From Actinomycetes bacterium (GTDB taxonomy: Bacteria; Actinomycetota; Acidimicrobiia; Acidimicrobiales; Ilumatobacteraceae): a stretch of 64,000 bases of DNA. This document shows, one piece after another, positions 1 to 9,561 of this stretch. Position 1 is the first letter of the stretch, and each line of letters opens with the position of its first letter. The position numbers and the translations under genes were made by a program. Location of the stretch: assembly GCA_025356335.1 (NCBI GenBank), contig JANXUF010000058.1:1-64000 (forward strand), written 5' to 3'. The notes under the pieces were generated by a model. That model made no database searches. It had not been told where the DNA came from and was given only the letters and a program-made list of their open reading frames with translations.

Positions 1-1
1 C

Positions 2-2146
2 GAAGCCGAACAGATCAAGGCCTTCCGCGACACCTGGGAACTCGGCATCCACAGCTACCTCGGATACCTCCGCGACCGCCTCGTCGCGGCGCGCGACCTG
101 CTGACCGAGAGCGGCAGCGTTTTCGTCCAGATCGGCGACGAAAACGTGCACCTCGTCAGGACGCTGTTGGATGAGGTGTTTGGTCGCGAGTCCTTCGTAA
201 GCCAGATCACGCTGAGAACGACGTCGAGCGCCACCTCCCAGTATCTACCCGGGACCGCCGACCACGCCCTTTGGTACGCGAAGTCGGTCAACGATCTGAA
301 ATACCGGCAGCCCTATTCGATCAAGATGCTCGGCGCAGGCGCCGACCTCTACACACAGTTACGACTGGTTGACGGGACCGAACGGCGAGCGTCACCACAG
401 GAGCTGTCGGGGTCGGAACCGTTGCCCGTGGGTGCTCAACTGTTCCGTCCGGACAACCTAACGAGTCAACGACCTCCCGGATCGTTTCCCGTCGTCCTGA
501 ACGGTCGAACATATCTGCCCGGCAAGGGGTACTGGAAGACCGGCTCCGACGGTATGGCAAAGCTCGGTATCGCCGGCCGCCTACGGCCAACTCAGGGCAC
601 TTCCATTCAGTACGTTCGGTATCTCGACGACTTCCCCGCCGTCGCCCTTGGAAACGTGTGGACGGACGTGGGAACTGGGTCATTCACCGAGGACAAGGTG
701 TATGTCGTCCAGACGAACACAAAAATCATCGAGCGTTGCTTGCTTATGTGCACCGATCCCGGCGATCTCGTGCTCGATCCGACCTGTGGATCAGGCTCAA
801 GCTCCTACGTCGCCGAGCAATGGGGGCGGCGGTGGATCACGATCGATACGTCACGAGTCGCGCTGGCTCTTGCTCGGCAACGTCTGATGGGAGCGAGGTT
901 TCCGTACTACCTTCTGGCGGATACGGAAGAGGGTCGGCGCAAAGAACAGAGCCTGACCGCTTCGCCCCTGCCAGCATCGACGCCGACCAACGACATTCGT
1001 CGAGGGTTCGTCTACGAACGGGTGCAACACATCACGTTGAAGTCGATCGCGAACAACCCGGACATCAAGGACGGCATGAGTCGCAACGAGATCGATGCGG
1101 CGATCAAGCGCCACGCCGAGTTCGAACTGCTCTATGACCGTCCGTACGAGGACAACAAGAAGGTTCGCGTCACCGGACCGTTCACCGTCGAGAGCCTTTC
1201 TCCGCATCGATCCCTCGCGTTCGCTGGCCAGGGACCGGCGGAAGCCATCGATCGCACGAACGCAGAGGAAGCTGCGGACCTCGAAGTCGGCGCGCCGACG
1301 TTTGACCAGATGATCCTGGACAACCTCGCGAAGGCGGGCGTGCAGAACGGGCGCAGAAATGAGCGACTCACGTTCGAGTCGGTGGAGCCGTGGGCAGGGG
1401 TGTACATCCAAGCCGTCGCCGAACGTTCGGACGCTCCGGACGGTGCTCCGAAGCGCGTGGCGATCTCCGTCGGTCCGCAGTACGGGACAGTCGGCCCCTC
1501 GTTCATCAAGGGAGCCGCTCTCGAAGCGATCCGGGCTTCGGAGATCGATCTGTTGTGCGTACTTGCCTTCGCATTTGACCCGCAGGCGCTCGGCGCGAGC
1601 GCTGATGTCGTCGCAAGTGATCAAGGCTTCGCCAACGTGGCTGCCGAACGCAACATGGGTCGGGTCCCCGTACTTCTGGTGCGGATGAACAACGACCTCC
1701 TCATGGGCGAGGAGCTGAAGAAGACAGGCGCAGGCAACCTGTTCACGGTCTTCGGTGAGCCGGACATTGACATTCGACGCACGCCCGACCCCGACGGAGA
1801 TGACGATCAAGTCGTCGTCGAGATCCTTGGTGTCGATGTCTACGATCCGACCACCGGAGAGGTGCGCAGCAACGACACCGACCTGATCGCATTGTGGATG
1901 GTGGACACCAACTACAACGGAGAGTCGTTCTTCGTTCGCCACTGCTACTTCACCGGCGGCAACGACCCGTATGCACGGCTGAAGAAGGCGCTCAAGGCAG
2001 ACATCGACGAAGATGCCTGGGCGTCGTTGTACCGCACAGTGAGCCGGCCGTTCATGGCGCCCGAGACGGGCAAGATCGCGGTGAAGGTGATCAACGACTA
2101 CGGCGACGAGGTCATGCAGGTCTTCACAGTCGGCAGCAACCAATGA
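2..2146 (+). CDS. Site-specific DNA methyltransferase, beta-class (type III Mod-like), 5'-truncated by window edge
   Basis: Frame is open from base 2 (EAEQIKAFRDTWELGIHSYLGYLRDRLVAARDLLTESGSVFVQIGDENVHLVRTLLDEVFG...); SAM-binding motif LVLDPTCGSGSSSYVAEQWGRRWITIDTS follows the catalytic region as in beta-class enzymes; the expected DPPY motif would be upstream of the window. Confidence 0.85.
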   Translation, partial: EAEQIKAFRDTWELGIHSYLGYLRDRLVAARDLLTESGSVFVQIGDENVHLVRTLLDEVFGRESFVSQITLRTTSSATSQYLPGTADHALWYAKSVNDLKYRQPYSIKMLGAGADLYTQLRLVDGTERRASPQELSGSEPLPVGAQLFRPDNLTSQRPPGSFPVVLNGRTYLPGKGYWKTGSDGMAKLGIAGRLRPTQGTSIQYVRYLDDFPAVALGNVWTDVGTGSFTEDKVYVVQTNTKIIERCLLMCTDPGDLVLDPTCGSGSSSYVAEQWGRRWITIDTSRVALALARQRLMGARFPYYLLADTEEGRRKEQSLTASPLPASTPTNDIRRGFVYERVQHITLKSIANNPDIKDGMSRNEIDAAIKRHAEFELLYDRPYEDNKKVRVTGPFTVESLSPHRSLAFAGQGPAEAIDRTNAEEAADLEVGAPTFDQMILDNLAKAGVQNGRRNERLTFESVEPWAGVYIQAVAERSDAPDGAPKRVAISVGPQYGTVGPSFIKGAALEAIRASEIDLLCVLAFAFDPQALGASADVVASDQGFANVAAERNMGRVPVLLVRMNNDLLMGEELKKTGAGNLFTVFGEPDIDIRRTPDPDGDDDQVVVEILGVDVYDPTTGEVRSNDTDLIALWMVDTNYNGESFFVRHCYFTGGNDPYARLKKALKADIDEDAWASLYRTVSRPFMAPETGKIAVKVINDYGDEVMQVFTVGSNQ

Positions 2147-2607
2147 ACGATGAGGAGGTCGCAACGCTCTTCGACTCGCTCGTCGACGAATTCTCAGGCG
2201 CCGGGCTCGGTTGGATCGTTGACGAAGTCAGAGTGTTGCTCAGTCAAGGGGCCGAGGAGCGCGTGAACCCAGTCGAATGGAATGGCATCGGAAAGGTCTC
2301 CAAGTCGGAGGACCGCTTCACCCGTCGCAGATACACCAACCGCGAGCGCGTACTCCTCCTTGTCGAGGCCGTCGAGCGCGTTGCAGTTGACGGTTTGGCG
2401 ATAGAAAAGTCGGTCGCTGCTTTCTTCACAGAGAGCGAAAGCCGGCCGGCCGTCCCACAGGTCGTCCAGTTTCGCTCCGAGTCGGATCAAGCCGACTCCG
2501 GAGAGCGCTTCGACCTCAGGCCAGCTAGTGCGATCGTTAGCCGGGAAGCGGCTATCGCAACCCTGGTCGAGGAACTTCGCAAGGTTCGCTCCGAGGTAGC
2601 TCAATGA
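2143..2607 (+). CDS. Hypothetical protein, middle gene of the methyltransferase operon
   Basis: ATG at 2143 overlaps the methyltransferase stop (ATGA); 154 aa MNDEEVATLFDSLVDEFSGAGLGWIVDEV...; same frame as listed ORF 1894..2607. Confidence 0.7.
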   Translation: MNDEEVATLFDSLVDEFSGAGLGWIVDEVRVLLSQGAEERVNPVEWNGIGKVSKSEDRFTRRRYTNRERVLLLVEAVERVAVDGLAIEKSVAAFFTESESRPAVPQVVQFRSESDQADSGERFDLRPASAIVSREAAIATLVEELRKVRSEVAQ

Positions 2608-3266
2608 CGACCGCTGCCGATCTCGCTGCGGCCGTCGCAAGTCATCTCTCTCCGGCGCTCACCCCCAGCCTCACCTCGGCCAGCCACGCCTTTGATCTCT
2701 ACGAAGCGTACGTATTCACGCTCGTCCTGAGAGGCGCTGAGCGTGAGAAGTTCGCCGTCACGTACGAGACGGTCGTACCAGGGCCTCCGAACGTCTTCAC
2801 CTTTCGCACGAGTCCAGGTCATATCTACACATCGACACAGCCCTACAGCTACGCGGTCCTGACTTCACAAAGTGGCCTTGTTTTGGAAGCGCACGTAGGC
2901 GTCAGGCTGTTAGGAAAATCGCATGTCGCCCATGAGTGCGATGTGCTCGTACTGCACCGGCAAGAGGCAGTCGATTGCCGGGCGAACCGCGTGGATCCCC
3001 GACACATCCATGCGGAAATGGCGGTCGAGTGCAAGTTCTACGCAGCGGGGCTCGACCTCGGCCTCCTCCGTGGCTTTGTCGGCCTGTCCGCCGACCTCGC
3101 ACGGCCTGTCAGCACGATTGTCTCGAACGTCACAAGTACGTCTATGGCTCAGTTCTTCAAGGCCCACAAGCGACTTTGGGAAGACCACTTGACTCCCGGA
3201 TCATCCGCAGAGGAGCGCTTCGTCGGCGACGTGCGATCCGCACTGCACCGATTCCAATCGACGTAG
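2604..3266 (+). CDS. Putative PD-(D/E)XK nuclease-like protein of the methyltransferase operon
   Basis: ATGA overlap with the upstream stop; motif pattern HECDVLVL...HAEMAVECKFY resembles D-x(n)-(D/E)xK nuclease cores. Confidence 0.6.
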   Translation: MTTAADLAAAVASHLSPALTPSLTSASHAFDLYEAYVFTLVLRGAEREKFAVTYETVVPGPPNVFTFRTSPGHIYTSTQPYSYAVLTSQSGLVLEAHVGVRLLGKSHVAHECDVLVLHRQEAVDCRANRVDPRHIHAEMAVECKFYAAGLDLGLLRGFVGLSADLARPVSTIVSNVTSTSMAQFFKAHKRLWEDHLTPGSSAEERFVGDVRSALHRFQST

Positions 3267-3294
3267 CTTCCACGTCGCGGTGGTGTGGCGGTTC

Positions 3295-6200
3295 TCAGAA
3301 GTCGATCCCGAGAGAGGGGACTTCACGTTCAATAGCGCGTTGCGGTCGCACCGGCTCAAAGAGTTGCTCGACGACGGCGTGGCTGTCGGCGTATGCGCTG
3401 CGGTCGAGGTAGCTGGGTCGTCGGCCGAGGCCGTCCGTGATGTCGAAGGCGGCTTGGTGTTGGGCGAGTCGACCGGCGGCGGCGTCCCATTGCCGTGCGG
3501 CTGGGCCGGGTGCTGGTCGATCGCCGATGGTGTTGACGATCGCGTCCGGGGGTTCGAGGCGTGTGATCCTTGTTCGTATTCGAAGGTCGTGGTCCAGCCG
3601 TGCGTCGATCTCGTTGATCTTCGCTTCGATATCCGGGCGGCGGCGCAGGGTGGCTTTCGCTTGCGCCTCCTGCTGTCGGAGGCGTTCGAGCTTGTCGACA
3701 GTGAGGTGTAGTTCGTTGTCAGCAGTCTTCACGGCTGCTGGTAGTCGTTGGATGTCGAGGCGGGCGTCGGCGATCGCGGTGGCGTGCTTGCGGCGGTGCA
3801 GAGGTCGGTCGTAGCTCGCGAGGACGGCCTCCGCGACGCGGTACGCGGCGGTCGTCTCAGTGATCGCCTTCTCGGCAGCGGCCTTCGCGCGTTCGGCTTG
3901 CTGACGTTCGACGGGCATTCGCCTGAGTGTGTTCTCGGCATCTTCGATCGTGGAGACGACGTCGAATCGCTGCTCGAGCAATTCGCGAAGTTGTCTGCCG
4001 TCGAGAAGACCGGCGCGGTGGGGTTTCTCGTCGCGGAGTTCAGCCCGGCGGGCGTGGGCGGGCAGGTCGATCCAGTCGGTGGCGATGGATTGCGCGAAGA
4101 CGTCGGCGGCGGTCTGTTCGCCGTTGACGACCATGAATGCTTCGTTGGTGGCGGTGCCGCGGGTCATCGCGACGTACAGGTTTCGGACGTCGGTGGGCTT
4201 CTCGTAGAAGGTGGCCCCGCCTTGGACATTGCGCCCCTGCGCGCCCATCACGGTGCGTGCATAGGCAAGCTCAACATGCTCGGCCACATACGGTGCCGGG
4301 AGCCGGATGGTTCCGTGTTTGCCCGTCGCTGTGAGTGAGCCGTCGGGGTGGATGTGGTCGACGGTCCACACGGCCCGGTTGCGGACCATCTCACCTCGAT
4401 CGGTCGAGAGCCGTCGGTCGTTCTGACGAGTTGCGATCTCGTCGCCGGCGCGAACCTGGTAGGCGCCGACGTTGATGTGTCGGCCGGTGGGGTCGATCTC
4501 GCCGGCTTGGATGCGCGTTTGTTGGCAGCGTTGATTGAGACGTTCGACGGCTTCGTTGGTCGGCGACATCAACAGACCCTTGCTGCCGGCCTGGCGTCGT
4601 TCCCACCATGCGGCGACGCTGGCCCGTTCCATCTGGTTGAGCGTGCCGGAATGGAGTCGGCCGTGTTGCTCGTAGACCTCGGCGACGGTCACGTCCCCTC
4701 GGCGTAGGCGAAGGCTGGCGTCGCGTTCCCATTCGTTGTCGAAGCGATGGACGCGGTCGAGTTCGATCGCGCCGAAGGTGTCGACGAGGAGTCCGAACAT
4801 GCCGCCACGACCGACCGCGGAGAACTGCATCGGGTCGCCGACCAGCGCCATCCGCCATCCCTTCATGTCTGCGAGGTCGGCGAGCTCTGCGAGCTTCGTC
4901 GTGGGCATCATCCCGGCTTCATCGACGATCACGGTGGCGCCGACGGGGAGGTCGTAGCGGTGATCGGGTGGGCGGTTGAGGCGGTGTTCGATGAGCAGCT
5001 TGTCGAGCGTGTCCGCCACGAGTCCGGTCTCGTCGGATAGCACCTCGGCTGCGGTCGCCGACGGAGCGACACCGAACACCGCGCGCCCTTCGGCACGCAG
5101 CTGGGCCACCGCCGGGGCAAGCGCGCTGGTCTTGCCGGTACCCGCCGGGCCGACGACGAGGACGATGTCTGCGCTGCCGGCGACGGCCGCCGCACCTTCC
5201 GCTTGGGCGGGGTTCAGGTCGAGGCCGCTGCGGGTCACCGCTTCAGGTTGGTCGATGCCGTCGTGGGCGAGGCGACGGTCGACCCAGTCGATCAGTGCGG
5301 CTTCTTGGTCGAGGATCGCCTGTGTTGTCAGTGCGCGGTCGACGACTGATTCGGTGACTGGGCGGCCGTCCTTGCGCAACAAAGCATCGGGTTCGATCGA
5401 CTTGGACACATCGACGCAGTAGTTGTCGACGACGTGATCGGTGAGCTTGTTCAACCACTCGACGAGACGCGGCGTCGACATGACCGTGTCGGTCGGGACG
5501 AGCGCGGCCAGCTCACGCAACAGCTCGGTTGGCCGCCAGCTCGATTGCTTCTCGGAGATCGTCGCCATTGCCGTGTCGATCATCGACATCGTCGTCGCCC
5601 GGTCCACAACGTCGCGTCCGCCGACCTGATCGATCGCGTGCTCGATCACCTCGGCGGGTTCGAGCCCCAGCGCACGAGTCTGCGCGGCCCAACCCCCGTG
5701 GAGGGTCTGGGCGTCGGTGGCGTGGGGCTTGGCTGGACGGCTGTCGGTGGCCGCTTCGCGTTCCAACCGCCACCGCTCCCGGGGTGTCGGCTCACGGCCC
5801 ATCGTCTCGATGAACCGGTCGAGCTTGTCGTCAATCCGGCGGGCCACCGACGCGGTACGGGTCGAGAACTCGGCCAACACCGCCTCGGGGACATCCGCGA
5901 TCTCCGCGATCCCGTGCTCGGGTTGATGCCAGCGAACACCGAGCCGGGCGGTCAGCTCCGCACGCAGCGACACGTGATACAACGCGGACAGGGTTTGCTG
6001 ATCGCGTTTGATCAGACGGGCGTCGAGCGCCAACCAACGACCATCCGGGGACTTGACCCGATTCGCGATCACCAGGTGCGTGTGTAGCTGTGGGTCCAAT
6101 GATCGGCTGGTGTGCTGACGGAACGCCGCGGCGACGATCCCCTCGGCGTCGACGACCGCTACCTCACCACCGATCCGGTAACGGGTGTGCGCGTGCGCCT

Positions 6201-6567
6201 CGATCCACCCGGCCAGTTCCCGCACCGCCGTGTCGTGCGCGTCGAGGACAGAGCGCCGCACTCCCTCATCGCCAAGGGCCCACAGCACTGACACGGACTT
6301 CGGTGCCGACGCGGTCACGTCGAACCCGCGGACCGACTTGTCGTCGTAGCGGCGACCCAGATGACGATCCGGTCGACGCGGGTCCATGCCGGCCATCACC
6401 GCCAGGAACGCATCGTCGCCGACTTCGCCGCTGATGCCGAGTTGCTGAGCGCCGACGCCGAGCCAGATGCCACGCGGTTCGCCGGAGTCGAGGTAGTAGT
6501 TCGGCAGCTGCTCGACGTAGTACGCGCCAGCGTCGACGCCTTTCAGCGTGGTCACCCGCACGGTCAT
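3295..6567 (-). CDS. MobF/TrwC-family conjugative relaxase with C-terminal helicase
   Basis: N-terminal double Tyr pairs (AYYVEQLPNYY), His-triad-like HTSRSLDPQLHTHLVIAN, Walker A VVGPAGTGKTSAL, DEAG; 1090 aa. Confidence 0.92.
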   Translation of the reverse strand: MTVRVTTLKGVDAGAYYVEQLPNYYLDSGEPRGIWLGVGAQQLGISGEVGDDAFLAVMAGMDPRRPDRHLGRRYDDKSVRGFDVTASAPKSVSVLWALGDEGVRRSVLDAHDTAVRELAGWIEAHAHTRYRIGGEVAVVDAEGIVAAAFRQHTSRSLDPQLHTHLVIANRVKSPDGRWLALDARLIKRDQQTLSALYHVSLRAELTARLGVRWHQPEHGIAEIADVPEAVLAEFSTRTASVARRIDDKLDRFIETMGREPTPRERWRLEREAATDSRPAKPHATDAQTLHGGWAAQTRALGLEPAEVIEHAIDQVGGRDVVDRATTMSMIDTAMATISEKQSSWRPTELLRELAALVPTDTVMSTPRLVEWLNKLTDHVVDNYCVDVSKSIEPDALLRKDGRPVTESVVDRALTTQAILDQEAALIDWVDRRLAHDGIDQPEAVTRSGLDLNPAQAEGAAAVAGSADIVLVVGPAGTGKTSALAPAVAQLRAEGRAVFGVAPSATAAEVLSDETGLVADTLDKLLIEHRLNRPPDHRYDLPVGATVIVDEAGMMPTTKLAELADLADMKGWRMALVGDPMQFSAVGRGGMFGLLVDTFGAIELDRVHRFDNEWERDASLRLRRGDVTVAEVYEQHGRLHSGTLNQMERASVAAWWERRQAGSKGLLMSPTNEAVERLNQRCQQTRIQAGEIDPTGRHINVGAYQVRAGDEIATRQNDRRLSTDRGEMVRNRAVWTVDHIHPDGSLTATGKHGTIRLPAPYVAEHVELAYARTVMGAQGRNVQGGATFYEKPTDVRNLYVAMTRGTATNEAFMVVNGEQTAADVFAQSIATDWIDLPAHARRAELRDEKPHRAGLLDGRQLRELLEQRFDVVSTIEDAENTLRRMPVERQQAERAKAAAEKAITETTAAYRVAEAVLASYDRPLHRRKHATAIADARLDIQRLPAAVKTADNELHLTVDKLERLRQQEAQAKATLRRRPDIEAKINEIDARLDHDLRIRTRITRLEPPDAIVNTIGDRPAPGPAARQWDAAAGRLAQHQAAFDITDGLGRRPSYLDRSAYADSHAVVEQLFEPVRPQRAIEREVPSLGIDF

Positions 6568-6588
6568 TCCCGATCACCCCATCGGGAA
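6567..6588. repeat. Perfect inverted repeat TTCCCGAT-N6-ATCGGGAA at the relaxase start codon
   Basis: Arms 6567-6574 and 6581-6588 read directly from the sequence. Confidence 0.85.
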
Positions 6589-6664
6589 CACACTCGCGTC
6601 GCTGTGCACTCGTCTGTCCTTGAAGAGTCGGTCGTTCGGGGAATCTGGATCGAGGTCATGGCGG

Positions 6665-7015
6665 TCACGCGGAGAAGGGCAGGGAGTCTTGGTCGGGTTG
6701 CCGGGCAGCGCGTCGGGTAGAGCGCTTTGCGGTTGACGCGGGCGTGATCGACGCGACTGGAGGCGCGACTGGTGTGTCGTCGGTGACGATCGGCCACGTG
6801 ATCGGCCCGCCGAGTCGCTCCTCCAGATAGCAGCGTGGGATACGGATCTGCTTGCCGAATCGGCAGGCGCACAATCCCTCAGCACCGTTGGTGGCGAGAT
6901 AGCGGCGGGCCTCCCGGTACGCGGACGTGCGCCCGATGCGCAGGACGGCGGCCGCTTCCTCGACGGTGAGGAAGTCGGGCGGGCTCGTCCGATTGTTGTC
7001 AGGCTTGTTCGTCAT
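6665..7015 (-). CDS. Small HTH DNA-binding / excisionase-like protein
   Basis: PPDFLTVEEAAAVLRIGRTSAYREARRYLA... HTH_17-type pattern; GGAGG just upstream of ATG. Confidence 0.75.
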   Translation of the reverse strand: MTNKPDNNRTSPPDFLTVEEAAAVLRIGRTSAYREARRYLATNGAEGLCACRFGKQIRIPRCYLEERLGGPITWPIVTDDTPVAPPVASITPASTAKRSTRRAARQPDQDSLPFSA

Positions 7016-7352
7016 AGCACCTCCACCAACACATGCCTCTCGAAACGCGATTTCGTGACGGCGCGTCCGTCAATTTCCCCACCCCCGACAAACGGGAACC
7101 GTTACGGCGAAACGGGGAATCTCTCCGACTGATACAGAGGCCGTTCGCGCCCAGGCGCAGCACGAAAGGCCGAGAAATCGGCTCTTGCATCGAGGCGTAC
7201 AATCACTGCATGGCGCTGGCTGCAACGGCCGCTGCCACCTGGTTCATCGACGGCATCGTCGGTGAACCGGTGGCTGAGATCCGCCACTCGTGCTCAGCCC
7301 CCGAGGCGCACCAACTGACACCAACCGTCACCAACCACCGGAGGGCGACACC

Positions 7353-8507
7353 ATGAGAGGCCACGTGGCCCGCAAGGGCAGCCGCTACTACGCCGTCGTC
7401 TACGAAGGTTTCGACGCTTTCACCGGCAAGGACAAGTACCGCTGGCACGCGGCCGGCGACACTCGCAAAGCCGCCGAGAAGCTGCTCGGCGATCTAGTGA
7501 AGCGACTGCATGACGGCGACTACCGCGCTCCCGAGCGGATCACGTTCGGGGACTACCTCCTGGAGCGGTGGCTGCCGACGAAGCGGGCGCAGCTACGACT
7601 CTCGACGTTCAGTTCGTACAAGAACAACATCGAGCTACACGTGCTCCCTCACCTCGGAGCGATCCCGCTACAAAAGCTCCAGCCCGAGGACCTCGACACG
7701 TTCTACGCCCATCTGCTCACTGACGGGAAACGCAACGGTGCCGGCGGCGGGCTCGCGCCCAAGACCGTCCGGATCATCCACGGCATACTCCGTAAGGCAC
7801 TCGCCGACGCGATGCGCAAGGGCACCGTCACCCGCAACGTGGCTGATCTTGCCGACGCGCCGAAGGTCCGCCTCGGCGGATCAAGGGAGATGACGGTGTG
7901 GGCAGCGGATGAACTACGCGACTTTCTCGCCACCATCGAGGACAGCGAGTGGTACGTGCCGATCTTCCTCGCCGCCAACACCGGCATGCGACGCGGCGAA
8001 GTGCTCGGCCTCACATGGCGCAACGTCGACCTCGACACTGCGCGGCTGACCGTGAGCCAACAGATCCTGTCAGTCGAGTACGAAGCCAAGGTCGCCGACG
8101 TCAAGACATCGCACAGCCGCCGAACCATCGACCTCGACCCGAAGACAGTTGCGGTTCTGAAGGCGTGGCGCCGACAGCAGCTGGAGCGCAAGCTCGCCAC
8201 CGGCCGGCGCAAGGACGAAGGCTTCGTGTTCACCCGAGACGACGGTGGACCGATCCACCCCGACGCCTTCTCACAGGCGTGGGAACGATTGGTTCGCACG
8301 AGCGTGTTCCGACGCATCCGCCTGCACGATCTCCGCCATACCCACGCCACGATCCTGTTGAAGGCCGGCGTCCCCGTGAAGGTCGTCAGCGAACGCCTCG
8401 GCCACTCCAGCCCCGCCTTCACGATGACCGTGTACCAACACGTGTTGCCCGGTATGCAAGCCGACGCGGCAGCGGCGTTCAGCGCAGCAGTGTTCGGCTT
8501 GTCCTGA
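7353..8507 (+). CDS. Tyrosine recombinase / phage-type integrase
   Basis: C-terminal catalytic motifs TGMRRGEVLGLTW and LHDLRHTHATILLKAGVPVKVVSERLGHSSPAFTMTVYQH; GGAGG upstream of ATG 7353. Confidence 0.95.
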   Translation: MRGHVARKGSRYYAVVYEGFDAFTGKDKYRWHAAGDTRKAAEKLLGDLVKRLHDGDYRAPERITFGDYLLERWLPTKRAQLRLSTFSSYKNNIELHVLPHLGAIPLQKLQPEDLDTFYAHLLTDGKRNGAGGGLAPKTVRIIHGILRKALADAMRKGTVTRNVADLADAPKVRLGGSREMTVWAADELRDFLATIEDSEWYVPIFLAANTGMRRGEVLGLTWRNVDLDTARLTVSQQILSVEYEAKVADVKTSHSRRTIDLDPKTVAVLKAWRRQQLERKLATGRRKDEGFVFTRDDGGPIHPDAFSQAWERLVRTSVFRRIRLHDLRHTHATILLKAGVPVKVVSERLGHSSPAFTMTVYQHVLPGMQADAAAAFSAAVFGLS

Positions 8508-8721
8508 TCGGCGATCATCCCGGCGTGCGCGCAGTCGATGATTTGACCCCGAATCCCGGGAACGTTTCAGGGCTATCTCGGAATCGTCGTAGCGCAACCT
8601 ATCCAGCGGTAGAGGACGTCGGCCAGCAGCGCGCACGGGGTACGGGTTGCGCATCCTGGCCTTGCCACTCGCAAGACACGACGTGCTGTCGCCGCCCGAA
8701 GCCCGGTTCGACTGCGGTAAG

Positions 8722-9561
8722 TCAATGCCCGATCGCGCGATCGAGGGCACGGAGCGTGAACTCAGCAACGTGGCAGGCCTCCCGGACGACCAGCTGAGCC
8801 ATCTCTGCTGACACGCCGCTCGGCAGCGTCCGCCCGTGACCGGTGCCCTGTAGGCCGCGAAGTTCGTTGACTTGCTCGGCGAGGGTCCAAGCGCTCTGCA
8901 CGATCTTTCGGATCTGCGGGCCACCTGGCTGGCTGATGTCGACCTGCTGAGGCAGAAGACCGAGCCGCTCCCGGGCGAGGTGCCAGAGCTCCGAGAAGTC
9001 AGCATTTGCGCGAGGTTCGAAGCCGACTTCTTGCAGTACGAACTTGGCGGTCGATTCGAGCAGTTCCTTCGCCGTGCCGATCAGCAGGCCGGGATCGTCG
9101 GTGGCGGCCTTGAGACGGTCGATCTGTTCGTCGAGTGCCACCCGACCGCCGGTCTCGAGGTCAATCGCCCCGATTGTGCGCAGCTGCCCTGCATCGTCCA
9201 GCTTCCAGCCGGCACGTTGGAATGCCTGCTGCGCGGAGCGGACTGCGGCGATGTCGTACTGCTCGTGGCTTGGATCAAAGCTGCCGTGCGCGCGCATCTC
9301 TGCGAGCAGTCGATCAACCAAGTCGTGCGCACGCTGCGGCCGACCCAGTGCGGCGAGCAGGACCGTGCGAATCCGAATTTCCTTGCTCGGCCCCTGGGCC
9401 ATGGGGTCGTACGGGTCGTCCGACGCGTAGCCAGTCTGCGTGAACACGGTGGTCAGAACTGTGTGTCGGGGCCCTGCGCCGCCGCCGAAGATGCGACCGA
9501 CGGCTGCGGCGATCTCCGGACTGACGGGCTGGCCCACTGAGGTTCTCCGATCAGGCCGCAC
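8722..9561 (-). CDS. Abortive-infection family protein (Abi_C-like C-terminus)
   Basis: GTAKELLESTAKFVLQEVGF...LWHLARERLGL...VNELRGLQGTGHGRTL...FTLRALD resembles the Abi_C pattern (LLES..., NxLRN/HG). Confidence 0.7.
   Translation of the reverse strand: MRPDRRTSVGQPVSPEIAAAVGRIFGGGAGPRHTVLTTVFTQTGYASDDPYDPMAQGPSKEIRIRTVLLAALGRPQRAHDLVDRLLAEMRAHGSFDPSHEQYDIAAVRSAQQAFQRAGWKLDDAGQLRTIGAIDLETGGRVALDEQIDRLKAATDDPGLLIGTAKELLESTAKFVLQEVGFEPRANADFSELWHLARERLGLLPQQVDISQPGGPQIRKIVQSAWTLAEQVNELRGLQGTGHGRTLPSGVSAEMAQLVVREACHVAEFTLRALDRAIGH

Noticed and set aside
851-2164. Long reverse-strand ORF opposite the methyltransferase
   Set aside because: Antisense shadow ORF from high-GC codon bias; no recognisable motif, while the plus frame has clear methyltransferase motifs.
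5434-6087. Plus-strand ORFs across 3.3-6.5 kb (e.g. 3748..4338, 5434..6087)
   Set aside because: Lie fully inside the MobF relaxase gene on the opposite strand; shadow ORFs.
8592-8652. GCGCAACC / GGTTGCGC inverted pair downstream of int as core att site
   Set aside because: Only 8 bp and widely spaced; can easily arise by chance in high-GC sequence.
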